From Kiloniellaceae bacterium (GTDB taxonomy: Bacteria; Pseudomonadota; Alphaproteobacteria; Kiloniellales; Kiloniellaceae), in the NCBI GenBank assembly GCA_021776195.1, contig JAJFGK010000026.1, positions 58,104-122,103 on the forward strand: a stretch of DNA of 64,000 bases, read 5' to 3'. Below, one piece after another: positions 41,972-50,418 of this stretch. Made by a program: the position numbers and the translations under genes. Numbering within the stretch: the first letter of the stretch is position 1; every line of letters begins with the position of its first letter. A model generated the notes under the pieces. That model ran no database searches. It saw nothing but the letters and a program-made list of their open reading frames with translations, and was not told the origin of the DNA.

Positions 41972-42844
41972 GTGGCGCTAAACGAGAGGCCGATCGAGGC
42001 TTCAAACACGGACCAGTTCGATTTTTGGAACGCCGAGACCGGCCGCCGTTGGGTCGATCACCAGGACATGCTGGACAGCCACATGGCGGCCATCACGGCG
42101 CGCCTTTTCGAACGGGCGGCACCCCGGGCCGGCGAGGCGGCGATCGATGTCGGCTGCGGCGCCGGCGAGACCACCCTGCGGCTGGCCCGCGCCGTGGGCG
42201 GCGAGGGGAGCGTCCTGGCCCTGGACATCTCCGAGGTCATGTTGGCGCGGGCGCGCGAGCGTGCCGCCGCCGAAGGCCTCGACCATGCCACGGTTGTCCT
42301 GGCCGACGCCCAGCTCCACGACTTCACCGGCAGCCAGGCGGACCTGCTTTTATCGCGCTTCGGCGTGATGTTCTTCGGCGATCCGCCGGCCGCCTTTCGC
42401 AATCTGGCGCGTGGGTTGCGTCCCGGCGCGCGGGTCCAGATGGCCGCCTGGGGCCCGCTGGCGGCCAATCCCTGGTTCAACGTTCCCCGCGAGGTCGCGA
42501 TCCGGCATTTCGGGCCGCCCGAGCCGCAGCCGCCGCACGCGGCCGGGCCGATGGGCTTCGCCGACGCCGATCACGTGGCCGGCATCCTGGCCGCCGCCGG
42601 CTACGAGCAGATCGCCATCGAGCCGGAGGAGACCGCGATGGTCGGTTTCGCCAGTATCGAGGCAGAGGCCGATTTCATCTGCACCGTGGGCCCCGGAAGA
42701 CGGGCGATCCAAGAGCACGATCCGAGCCCCGAAGTCGTGGCGCAGATCGTCGCCGAGATCGCCGACGCCTTCCGTCCCTACCTCCGCGCGGAGGGCCTCC
42801 GTGTCCCGGCCACGATCAATTTCATCTCCGCCACCCGACCCTGA
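41972..42844 (+). CDS. Class I SAM-dependent methyltransferase
   Basis: 290 residues from GTG 41972. Motif I AAIDVGCGAGETTLRLARAV binds S-adenosylmethionine, followed by the acidic residue in VLALDISEVMLARARERAA and the motif II region HDFTGSQADLLLSRFGVMFF. It resembles UbiE/small-molecule methyltransferases. The substrate is unknown. It ends the AMP-ligase/GNAT/ACP group on the same strand, with a short gap from the ACP gene, and is convergent with the choline sulfatase gene (69 bases apart). Confidence 0.82.
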   Translation: MALNERPIEASNTDQFDFWNAETGRRWVDHQDMLDSHMAAITARLFERAAPRAGEAAIDVGCGAGETTLRLARAVGGEGSVLALDISEVMLARARERAAAEGLDHATVVLADAQLHDFTGSQADLLLSRFGVMFFGDPPAAFRNLARGLRPGARVQMAAWGPLAANPWFNVPREVAIRHFGPPEPQPPHAAGPMGFADADHVAGILAAAGYEQIAIEPEETAMVGFASIEAEADFICTVGPGRRAIQEHDPSPEVVAQIVAEIADAFRPYLRAEGLRVPATINFISATRP

Positions 42845-42913
42845 CGGCGAGATGAATTGCCGCTTCAAGCGTTCAAAGTAATAACTCGGGACGGCGGCGG
42901 ATCGCAAAATGCA

Positions 42914-44488
42914 TCATTGCCACTTCGGCTCGAAGGGGACGGCGCGGGGCCAGCGCGATCGGACGTCGAACTCGGTCAGCTCCATGTGCGAGCGGGTGTA
43001 GGACTCGCTGGCGTCGCGGCGCGGCTCGTAGTCCCAAGAACTATACTTTCCCTGGCGTAGCGCGCCATTCAGGAAGACGCGGCGCTGCTGATCGGCGATC
43101 ACCGCCAGTCGAAGGGATTCGGCGTCCCAGTGGGCGGCGGCCTCGCGGCGAAAGGCGGCCACGGTTTCGGCCGTGGACGCCCGGCCGGCCAGGTTGTGCA
43201 GCTCGTCGGCATCGGCCGCCAGATCGAAGAACTGGTCCGGGTCGGTGGGACAGCAGGTGAACTTGTTCGCGCCGCGCCGGATCATCAGCATCGGTGCGCG
43301 GGTGCCCTCGGCGAGATACTCGCTGACCGCCGCTTCGGGACCGCGATCCTCCCCGGCGCAGAGGCCGAGCAGGCTCCGGCCGTCCAGGGCGTCGACCGGT
43401 TCGGGCCGCGGGCAGGCACCGCCGCCGGCGGCCAGTTCCATCAGGGTCGGCAGGATATCGACCTGGGACACCGGGTCCGCCACCCGGCGCGGCCCGAAGA
43501 GCTGGGGCGCATGGACGATCAGCGGGACCCGTGCCGACCATTCATGGAAGCTCATCTTGTACCAGAGCCCGCGTTCGCCCAGCATGTCGCCGTGGTCGGC
43601 CACGACCACGATCGCCGTGTTATCCGCCAGGCCGCTTTCCTCCAGGGTGCCGCGCAGGCGCCCGATCCATTCGTCGACGTAGGAGACGTTGCCGTAGTAG
43701 GCCCGCCTCGCGTTGCGGATCTCCTGCTCGCCGATCTCAACGGCATCCAGGGCGATGGCCCGCTGCAGCCGGCGGCTGTGCGGGTCGAGGTCGGCCTCGG
43801 CCGGGCGCGGCACCCGGGGCAGGTCGATCTCGTCCTCGCGGTAGAGGTCCCAGAAGCGCTGCCGGGTGGCGTAGGGGTCGTGCGGGTGGATGAAGCTGGC
43901 GACCAGGCAGAAGGGGCGTTCGTCGGCGCCCCGGGCATAGTCGTAGAGCGCCCGCTGGGCCTGGGCGCCGACCTCGTCGTCGTAGGCGAGCTGGTTGGTC
44001 ACGGCGGCGACCCCGGCCTGTTTGACGCTCGACATGTTGTGGTACCAGAGGTCGATGCGCTCGTCCTCGGGCAGGGTCCAGTCCGGGACCCAGCCGAAGT
44101 CGGCCGGATAGATATCGGTGGTCAGGCGCTCTTCGAAACCGTGCAACTGGTCCGGCCCGACGAAGTGCATCTTGCCCGAAAGACAGGTTTGGTAGCCCAT
44201 GGCGCGCAGGTAGTGGGCGAAGGTCGGAACCGTGGAGGGCAGGTAGGCGGCATTGTCGTAGCCGCCGAACCGCGAGACGTAGCGCCCGGTCATAAAGGCG
44301 TAGCGCCCCGGCGTGCAGAGCGGCGAATTGGAGTAGGCCGCATCGAAGACCGCGCCTTCCGCCGCCAAGCGGTCGATCTGCGGGCTCTTGACCACCGAGT
44401 GTCCATAACAGCCCAGCGCAAAGGGCGTGAGCTGATCTGCCATCACGACCAAAATGTTTGGGCGCCCGGCGCTCGACGAAATGCTCAT
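42914..44488 (-). CDS. betC: Choline-sulfatase (BetC-like)
   Basis: 524 residues of the alkaline-phosphatase/sulfatase fold. The formylglycine signature C-x-P-x-R is LCTPGRYAFMTGR, with Cys58 converted to formylglycine. BetC-specific blocks are CLSGKMHFVGPDQLHGFEER, TTDIYPADFGWVPDW, DHGDMLGERGLWYKMSFHE and the conserved C-terminal tail. It hydrolyses choline-O-sulfate to choline and sulfate. No anaerobic sulfatase-maturing enzyme or FGE gene is nearby. The gene is divergent from the Liv-type importer, whose substrate-binding protein begins 235 bases away, which suggests choline sulfate or a related osmolyte as the imported substrate. Confidence 0.9.
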   Translation of the reverse strand: MSISSSAGRPNILVVMADQLTPFALGCYGHSVVKSPQIDRLAAEGAVFDAAYSNSPLCTPGRYAFMTGRYVSRFGGYDNAAYLPSTVPTFAHYLRAMGYQTCLSGKMHFVGPDQLHGFEERLTTDIYPADFGWVPDWTLPEDERIDLWYHNMSSVKQAGVAAVTNQLAYDDEVGAQAQRALYDYARGADERPFCLVASFIHPHDPYATRQRFWDLYREDEIDLPRVPRPAEADLDPHSRRLQRAIALDAVEIGEQEIRNARRAYYGNVSYVDEWIGRLRGTLEESGLADNTAIVVVADHGDMLGERGLWYKMSFHEWSARVPLIVHAPQLFGPRRVADPVSQVDILPTLMELAAGGGACPRPEPVDALDGRSLLGLCAGEDRGPEAAVSEYLAEGTRAPMLMIRRGANKFTCCPTDPDQFFDLAADADELHNLAGRASTAETVAAFRREAAAHWDAESLRLAVIADQQRRVFLNGALRQGKYSSWDYEPRRDASESYTRSHMELTEFDVRSRWPRAVPFEPKWQ

Positions 44489-44723
44489 GGACGGATCCTC
44501 CTTCGCCCACCCCTATGACAGAGGCCAGGGCCGCGAGGAAAGCAAAAAGGTGAGGTTCTCGCGTGGGATCGGCACGATCGATCGCCGGTCGCCAGGAGAC
44601 GGGCGGATCGTTTCCGGCCAACCGAGAATCAAAGATCCCTGCGGTACCTAAATCGGCTCGATCAGAAACTAGATGGATGCTAATCTTTCGCCACAGAATG
44701 AAAAAATCACAGGGAGGATTGCG

Positions 44724-46025
44724 ATGTTTCGCCGACTAGGGCTTTCGATGTTTTCGCGGCGCGGATTTCTAGGTGCGGCCGCCTCGGCCGCCGGTGCGTC
44801 CGCGATTGCCGGTCTCGGCACGCGCGTGCTGGCCGCCGACAAGGTGATCAAAATCGGCTTTCTGGCGCCGCTGACCGGGCCGGTCGCGGCCTGGGGCAAG
44901 CCTGGCCTGGATGGCTGTCAGATTTGGGCCGAATCGGTCAACGCCGCGGGCGGTATCAAGTTGGACGACGGCGACTACAAGGTCGAGTTCGTCGGCTACG
45001 ACAACGAGTACGACCCGGCCAAGGCCCGAACCGGTGCCACCAAGCTGGTGCGCGAAGACGAGGTCAAGTTCGTCATGATGCTGGGTGGCGACACCTGGCC
45101 CGGCGCCCAACCGGTGGCGGACAAGACGGGCATGTTGTTTTCGACGCTGCTGCCCTCGGACCTCAGCCCGGACACCGGCACGCTGCTGGCGCCGGCGGAA
45201 GTCCATCCGATCTATAACGTCACCGGGGTCGAGTGGCTGGCCGAAACCAAGCCAGAGCTCAAGACCGCGGTCATGTGCGCCCAGGACGACGCCCTGGGGC
45301 TGCCTTCGGTCGCGACCTACCTGGCCGCCTTCGAGGCCGCTGGCATCGAGATGCAGAGCGAGCCGTTGTTGTTCGACCCCGCGACGACCGATTTCGCGCC
45401 GGTGGTCACCAAGCTCATGTCGGACAATCCGCAGATCATCTGTCTGGACACCTGCTATTCGGACTATGTCCACCCGATCGCCGAGCAACTGTTCCAGCAG
45501 GGCTACAAGGGCCAGATCATCTCCTGCACCGCCGACTTCTACGAGCAGATGATCGAGAAGACCTCGGCGGAGTTCATGGAAGGGTTCATCTTCCAGTTCC
45601 CGGATTTCGACGACCCGGCGCTGAACGCGGATTTCGTCAATTTCCAGGATCCCAACGGCTTCTACGACGCATACAACAAGCGCCACCCCGGCGAATGGGG
45701 CGCGGTGAGCTGGGAGTACGCCTCGATCATGGATCTGTGGAAAGCCGCCGCGGAGCAAGCCGGGTCGGCCGAGCCGGCCGATGTCCTGGCCGCCATGAAG
45801 TCGACCGGCAAGGGCAAGCACGCCTTTGGCGACGCCGAATGGTGGGGCAAGGACCTGTTCGGCATCGACAACGCGCTGGTCGGAAACTGGCCGGTGGTGG
45901 CGATCGAGGGCGGCAAGGCCCGTATCAAGGGGTTCAAGTCGATTCCCGCTTGGTATGCCAAGCACGGCGACCTCCTGAAAAAGCACATGGCCGCCTATGG
46001 GCAGATGTGGGACCAGCGCACCTGA
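44724..46025 (+). CDS. ABC-importer substrate-binding protein (Liv type, Tat signal)
   Basis: 433 residues from ATG 44724, chosen for the strong AGGGAGG ribosome site six bases upstream. A twin-arginine leader is visible (SRRGFLGAAAS, residues 12-22), with cleavage likely after the following AVLAA-like region (RVLAADKV). The mature protein is a type I periplasmic-binding (Peripla_BP_6) fold: KIGFLAPLTGPVAAWGKPGL, VEFVGYDNEYDPAKARTGAT, VMMLGGDTWPGAQPVADKTG. The ligand is not defined by sequence. It heads the permease/ATPase operon, with a hairpin after the gene that could lower downstream expression. Confidence 0.88.
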   Translation: MFRRLGLSMFSRRGFLGAAASAAGASAIAGLGTRVLAADKVIKIGFLAPLTGPVAAWGKPGLDGCQIWAESVNAAGGIKLDDGDYKVEFVGYDNEYDPAKARTGATKLVREDEVKFVMMLGGDTWPGAQPVADKTGMLFSTLLPSDLSPDTGTLLAPAEVHPIYNVTGVEWLAETKPELKTAVMCAQDDALGLPSVATYLAAFEAAGIEMQSEPLLFDPATTDFAPVVTKLMSDNPQIICLDTCYSDYVHPIAEQLFQQGYKGQIISCTADFYEQMIEKTSAEFMEGFIFQFPDFDDPALNADFVNFQDPNGFYDAYNKRHPGEWGAVSWEYASIMDLWKAAAEQAGSAEPADVLAAMKSTGKGKHAFGDAEWWGKDLFGIDNALVGNWPVVAIEGGKARIKGFKSIPAWYAKHGDLLKKHMAAYGQMWDQRT

Positions 46026-46051
46026 TGTCAGGCGACGCCGACTGATGCTTT

Positions 46052-46084
46052 GCGGCGCGGGCCGGGGTCCGCGCCGCTCTTTTC
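46052..46084 (+). terminator. Hairpin between substrate-binding and permease genes
   Basis: GCGGCGCGG (46052-46060) pairs with CCGCGCCGC (46069-46077) across an eight-base loop, followed by TCTTTT. It probably acts as a partial terminator or mRNA stabiliser so that the binding protein is made in excess. Confidence 0.75.
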
Positions 46085-46110
46085 TGAAACCCAGCTAACT
46101 CGGTAAGGCA

Positions 46111-46980
46111 ATGGTCGAGCTATTGGCGCAGACCGCCCTGAACGCGATCTATGCTGCCAGCTACATGTCGTTGGTGGCCGTGGGGTTGGTCTTGATCTTC
46201 GGTGTCATGGGGCTGATCAACTTCGCCCATGGCGAGCTCTTCATGCTGGGCGCCTACGCGATCGTCGCGCTCTATGCCGAGCTGCAGATGCCCTTCCTGC
46301 TCGCGGTCGCCCTGGGGATGGTCTTCGTCGGTTTGGTCGGCTTGGCGATGGAACGCGCGCTGTTCCGGCCGCTGCGCGACAATCCCCTGGGCGGGCTGGT
46401 CGCCTCGATCGGCTTTTTAATGGTCCTGCAGGCCCTGGCCGCGATCGGCTTTGGGGTGCGCATGGAACATGTCCCGCCGGTGACCCAGGAGGTCATCGTC
46501 TTCTCCGAGAAGGTCCGTTTGGCGGTGCCGCGGCTCTACGTCATCGTCGCCGCGGTCGTCTTGTTGTCCGCCCTGTGGGTGTTCCTGAAGAAAACCCGGT
46601 TCGGCTGGGCGTTGCGGGCCAGTGCCCAGGATGCCGAAGCGGCGGCCCTACAGGGCATTTCGCTGAACCAGACCTCGCGCATCGCCATGTTCATCGGGGC
46701 CGCGTTGGCGGGGGTAGCCGGCGCGTTGACGGCGCCGCTGGTCTCGGTCAACCCGCACATGGGGCACTCGGTCATCGTCACCGCCTTCATCGTCATAATC
46801 GTCGGCGGCATCGGCTCGCTGGAAGGCGCCGTGGTGGCGGCAGTGGTCTACTCCTTCGTCCAGACCATCGTCACCACCTTCTGGGATGGGGTGATCGCCG
46901 ACATTGTCGGTCTGTCCCTGATGCTGGTGGTGCTGATCGTCAGGCCCACCGGGCTGTTCGGGACCGCCGATCGTGCGTAG
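46111..46980 (+). CDS. livH: ABC-importer inner-membrane permease LivH
   Basis: 289 residues with about eight membrane helices of the branched-chain amino-acid (LivH) permease family. MGLINFAHGELFMLGAYAIV (about 34-53) is a hallmark; the coupling-helix region is GWALRASAQDAEAAALQGI, followed by ALAGVAGALTAPLVSVNPHM and IVGGIGSLEGAVVAAVVYSF. It pairs with the LivM permease, whose GTG start overlaps the end by eight bases. The substrate class is broad (amino acids, amides, quaternary amines). Confidence 0.93.
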   Translation: MVELLAQTALNAIYAASYMSLVAVGLVLIFGVMGLINFAHGELFMLGAYAIVALYAELQMPFLLAVALGMVFVGLVGLAMERALFRPLRDNPLGGLVASIGFLMVLQALAAIGFGVRMEHVPPVTQEVIVFSEKVRLAVPRLYVIVAAVVLLSALWVFLKKTRFGWALRASAQDAEAAALQGISLNQTSRIAMFIGAALAGVAGALTAPLVSVNPHMGHSVIVTAFIVIIVGGIGSLEGAVVAAVVYSFVQTIVTTFWDGVIADIVGLSLMLVVLIVRPTGLFGTADRA

Positions 46981-47968
46981 CGGTGCCTATCACCTCCTCG
47001 GCTGGCCTCTGCTGGCGGTGTTCCTCATCGCCTTGCCCCATGGCCTCAGCTTCTCCCAGCAGGAGATTTTAGTCTTCTTGACCATCAACGTGCTACTGGT
47101 CGCCTCCTACCGACTGCTGACCCTGACCGGAGAGTGGTCGCTGGGGCACGTGGTGATGATGGGCGTCGGCGCCTATGCCTCGGCGCTCTACACCAAAGAG
47201 CTGGGGATCTTCGTGCCGGTGTCGATGTTCCTCGGCGCCTGCACGGCGGCGTTGATCGCCATGTTCCTGAGCTATCCGCTTTTCCGCATGAAGGGCTTTT
47301 ACTTCCTGATCGGTTCCTTTGCCGCCGGCGAGATCATCCGGCTTCTTTGGAAACGCTTTCGCGACCCCTTCGGCGGGCCCAAGGGACTCAAGAAAATCGA
47401 CCCGATGCCGGACTTCGATATCGGCATCTGGCAGTTCGATTTCTTCGAACCGGTGAGCTACTACTACTTTGCGCTGGTGGTCGTGGGTTTCGGCCTGTGG
47501 CTCATGTGGCGGATCGAGCGCTCGCCGGTCGGGCTGACCTTTCACGCGGTGCACTGGCAGGACAAGCTGGCCGAGGCGGCGGGCGTGAACGTGCGGGCCT
47601 ATCGGACACTTGCTTTTGTCATCGCCTCTGGCTTCGCCGGACTTTCGGGGACGCTGCTGGCCCACTACATCGGGACCATCAATCCCAACAGCTTCGATGT
47701 CGAACAGATGGTCTTCGTTTTGACCTGGGCCATCGTCGGCGGCACCGCGACCTTTTATGGCCCGATCCTCGGGTGCGTCGTCCTGACGGTCCTGAACGAG
47801 ATCGTGCTGCGTGAGCTGGGCTTCGAACAGATGCGGCCCTTGATCTATGGGCTGGTGTTGATCAGCTCGGTGCTGTTCCTGCCCAAGGGGCTGGAGAGCG
47901 TGGTGCAAACGGCGTTGGCACGAAAGAACGGCGGTAGCCGACCCGCGGCCGGGGAGCAAAAGGCGTGA
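46973..47968 (+). CDS. livM: ABC-importer inner-membrane permease LivM
   Basis: 331 residues from GTG 46973 with about nine helices. The LivM block TLTGEWSLGHVVMMGVGAYA lies at about 43-62; the coupling helix is VGLTFHAVHWQDKLAEAAGV, and VFVLTWAIVGGTATFYGPIL is the family's C-terminal region. It forms the second half of the transmembrane channel with LivH. Its stop overlaps the ATPase GTG start (GTGA). Confidence 0.92.
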   Translation: MRSGAYHLLGWPLLAVFLIALPHGLSFSQQEILVFLTINVLLVASYRLLTLTGEWSLGHVVMMGVGAYASALYTKELGIFVPVSMFLGACTAALIAMFLSYPLFRMKGFYFLIGSFAAGEIIRLLWKRFRDPFGGPKGLKKIDPMPDFDIGIWQFDFFEPVSYYYFALVVVGFGLWLMWRIERSPVGLTFHAVHWQDKLAEAAGVNVRAYRTLAFVIASGFAGLSGTLLAHYIGTINPNSFDVEQMVFVLTWAIVGGTATFYGPILGCVVLTVLNEIVLRELGFEQMRPLIYGLVLISSVLFLPKGLESVVQTALARKNGGSRPAAGEQKA

Positions 47969-48735
47969 CCATTCCCTTCCTCGAGGTCGACGAGTTGACC
48001 ATGCGATTCGGTGGGCTGACTGCGGTCGATGGGCTGAGTTTCAAGATCGAGCAAGGCGCGATCCACGGACTGATCGGCCCCAATGGGGCCGGCAAGACCA
48101 CCACATTCAACATGATCTCGGGCTTCTACAAGCCGACCGCGGGCAAGGTGCTGCTGCGCGGCGAGGACATATCGGGCCTGGCGATGTACGAGGTCGCACG
48201 GCGCGGCGTGGTGCGCACGTTCCAGCACTCGACGCTGTTCACCGAGATGACGGTGCTGGAGAACGCCCTGATCGGCACCCACATGACCTTCCGTCCCAAT
48301 ATCTTTGCCGCGATCCTCGGCTGGGACGCCGAAGACCGTCGCGGCGCGCGGGCCCGGGCCGAGGAAGCCCTGGCCTTCTTCGGGCTGCTCGGTCATGCCG
48401 ATGAGCGTGCCGCCGATTTGCCGCACGGTCATCAGCGGTCGTTGGGGATGGCGGTGGCCATGGCGGCGCATCCCGCCATCATGCTGCTCGACGAACCCTT
48501 CACCGGCATGAATCCGGAAGAGACCAACCGGATGATGTCGCTGATGCTCAAGCTGCGCGACAGTGGCGTTACCATCCTCATCGTCGAGCATGACATGCAT
48601 GCCATCATGGGCCTGTGCGACCGCATCACGGTAATGAACTTCGGGCGCCTGCTGACCGAGGGCGCACCGCGGGAAATCCGCAGCCATCCCGAGGTGATCG
48701 AGGCCTACCTGGGGGGCTCGCGCCATGTTGCTTGA
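47965..48735 (+). CDS. livG: ABC-importer ATPase LivG
   Basis: 256 residues. Walker A is GLIGPNGAGKTTTFNMISG (about 33-51), the Q-loop is in VVRTFQHSTLF, Walker B is AIMLLDEPFTGMNPEET, and the H-loop is ILIVEHDMHAIMG. The signature loop is degenerate, PHGHQRSLGMAVAMA, in place of LSGGQ, as often in LivG proteins (where it reads PYGxQR). Starts at GTG 47965 overlapping livM and ends 11 bases inside livF. Confidence 0.93.
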   Translation: MTIPFLEVDELTMRFGGLTAVDGLSFKIEQGAIHGLIGPNGAGKTTTFNMISGFYKPTAGKVLLRGEDISGLAMYEVARRGVVRTFQHSTLFTEMTVLENALIGTHMTFRPNIFAAILGWDAEDRRGARARAEEALAFFGLLGHADERAADLPHGHQRSLGMAVAMAAHPAIMLLDEPFTGMNPEETNRMMSLMLKLRDSGVTILIVEHDMHAIMGLCDRITVMNFGRLLTEGAPREIRSHPEVIEAYLGGSRHVA

Positions 48736-49444
48736 GATCCTCGACGCGTCGGTGAATTACGGCAAGGTCTCGGCGATCCGCAACATCTCGATGAATGTGC
48801 CCGAAGGCGGCGCCACGGGCAGCATCGTGACGATCATCGGCGCAAACGGGGCGGGAAAGACCACCACCTTGCGGGCGATCTCGGGGCTGGAGCGGCTGAA
48901 GACCGGCGAGATCAGGTTCGAGGACGAGCGTATCGATCACTTGCCCGCCGACCGCATCGTCGCCCGCGGTATTGCTCACGTGCCGGAAGGCCGGCGCATT
49001 TTTCCCGACCTCACCGTCGAGGAAAACTTGCGCACCGGCGCGTTCCTGCGCCGGGATCTGGCGGCGGTCGAGGCCGATCTTGAGACGACCTTCGAGCGCT
49101 TTCCCCGGCTGCGCGAGCGGCGTCCGCAAATGGCCAAGACCATGTCCGGCGGCGAGCAACAGATGCTGGCGATCGGCCGGGCGCTGATGACCCGGCCCCG
49201 GCTCTTGCTGATGGACGAGCCCTCGATGGGGCTGGCGCCCATTATCGTCGAGGAAATCGCTCGAATTATCCAGGAGATCAGTGCTCAGGGCGTGCCGGTC
49301 GTGCTGGTGGAGCAGAACGCCGAGTTGGCCCTGGACCTGGCGGACTATGCCTACGTGCTGGAAACCGGCGACCTGGCACTGGAAGGCCCGGCGGCGGAAC
49401 TTCATGACAACGAGCATGTCCGGGCGGCCTACCTCGGTGTCTGA
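48725..49444 (+). CDS. livF: ABC-importer ATPase LivF
   Basis: 239 residues. Walker A IIGANGAGKTTTLRAISG (about 38-55), signature MSGGEQQMLAIGRALM, Walker B LLLMDEPSMGLAPII and switch LVEQNAELAL are all intact. A family marker is IAHVPEGRRIFPDLTVEENL. It starts inside the last codons of livG, so the two ATPases are coupled. It is followed by a TPR-like gene that starts 13 bases after the stop, or overlaps it if an upstream GTG is used. Confidence 0.93.
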   Translation: MLLEILDASVNYGKVSAIRNISMNVPEGGATGSIVTIIGANGAGKTTTLRAISGLERLKTGEIRFEDERIDHLPADRIVARGIAHVPEGRRIFPDLTVEENLRTGAFLRRDLAAVEADLETTFERFPRLRERRPQMAKTMSGGEQQMLAIGRALMTRPRLLLMDEPSMGLAPIIVEEIARIIQEISAQGVPVVLVEQNAELALDLADYAYVLETGDLALEGPAAELHDNEHVRAAYLGV

Positions 49445-49457
49445 TCCGAGAATCGAG

Positions 49458-50015
49458 ATGGCCGCCGCCCGCAAGGCAGGGTGGCGCCGCGTCGATCTGG
49501 CATGGGAACGCTTGCAGGAAGAAGCCAATCTGCGCTTTCGGTCGGGAGACCTGGCTGGCGCGGCGAGACTTTGCCGTCGGGCAGGCTGGCTCGCGCTGTG
49601 CCGTTTCCCCCGCTCGGATCCCCGTCGGGCGACGACGCAGGCCAACTTGGCTTTTTTTGACCGGCAGGCTGGGCGAAAGGCGCGGGCAGGCCGCCGCTAC
49701 GCCAAGGCCCGCGCGATCTGGAGCGAAGTCGACGAGTACATAGCGGCCCTCCGGATTGCCCGCCGTGCGCGCTCCTCGCTGTTCCATATGCGCATGGAGG
49801 CCAAGCACTGGGACACCTACGTGGAGAACACGCGGGTTCGTCTGAAGGCCTTTGCCCGGGAAACCGCCGAGGCCTTGGCGATGCTGGAGGCGGGACAGCC
49901 GGTGGCCTGCCGGCTCTACGGGCGCTGGCGGGCCGAAAAACCGGCCGTTTTCGACGACACCCGCATCCTGCTCGCCGCGGCGCTGCTGGTGATCGCCCCG
50001 CCGCCGGAAGCATAG
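49458..50015 (+). CDS. Helical TPR-like protein appended to the Liv operon
   Basis: 185 residues from ATG 49458; GTG 49437 would overlap the livF stop and add seven. It is Ala/Arg-rich and predicted nearly all helical, with TPR-like hairpins: LQEEANLRFRSGDLAGAARL CRR (about 16-38), ATTQANLAFFDRQAGRKAR and GRRYAKARAIWSEVDEY. Such short TPR proteins occur after Liv transporter genes in some alphaproteobacteria; their role is unknown. No signal peptide is seen, so a cytoplasmic location is expected. Confidence 0.6.
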   Translation: MAAARKAGWRRVDLAWERLQEEANLRFRSGDLAGAARLCRRAGWLALCRFPRSDPRRATTQANLAFFDRQAGRKARAGRRYAKARAIWSEVDEYIAALRIARRARSSLFHMRMEAKHWDTYVENTRVRLKAFARETAEALAMLEAGQPVACRLYGRWRAEKPAVFDDTRILLAAALLVIAPPPEA

Positions 50016-50132
50016 CGCCTCGACCGGCAAAAAAAAGCGCGTGGGCGATGGCTGCCTGATTTGTATCAATGCCCGACCGATGCGGGTCGCCCACATTCGG
50101 CGGCACCTATCAGCAGACCGGAAAGGCATGGC

Positions 50133-50399
50133 ATGAACCATCACCATCGAAAAATCCTGCACAAGATTTTCGCCCATCCGGTCAGTGCCAACATCGCCAT
50201 GAAGGATGTCGAGAGCGTGCTGCGGGAAATGGGCGCGGAGATAAGCGCGGCCCATTCGGGAAAGACCCATGTTCAGCTAAATGGTCACAGCGCGAACTTC
50301 TCGCATCCAAACCACAGCCTGCCCAAACAGGAGGTCACACAAGTGCGGAAGTTCGTCGAATCCTGCGGGATCGATCCGCAGCGCGATTATCCGCTTTAG
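50133..50399 (+). CDS. Orphan HicA-like small protein
   Basis: 88 residues from ATG 50133. HRKILHKIFAHPVSANIAMK and DVESVLREMGAEISAAHSGK followed by THVQLNGHSANFSHPNHS resemble the HicA double-stranded RNA-binding-like fold with its histidine. Homologues of this subtype are often orphan, without a HicB antitoxin, and none is seen here on either side. A toxin role is therefore uncertain. It is convergent with the second MttB-family gene (19 bases between them). Confidence 0.6.
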   Translation: MNHHHRKILHKIFAHPVSANIAMKDVESVLREMGAEISAAHSGKTHVQLNGHSANFSHPNHSLPKQEVTQVRKFVESCGIDPQRDYPL

Positions 50400-50418
50400 G
50401 TCTGCCGAATAGTTCCCC

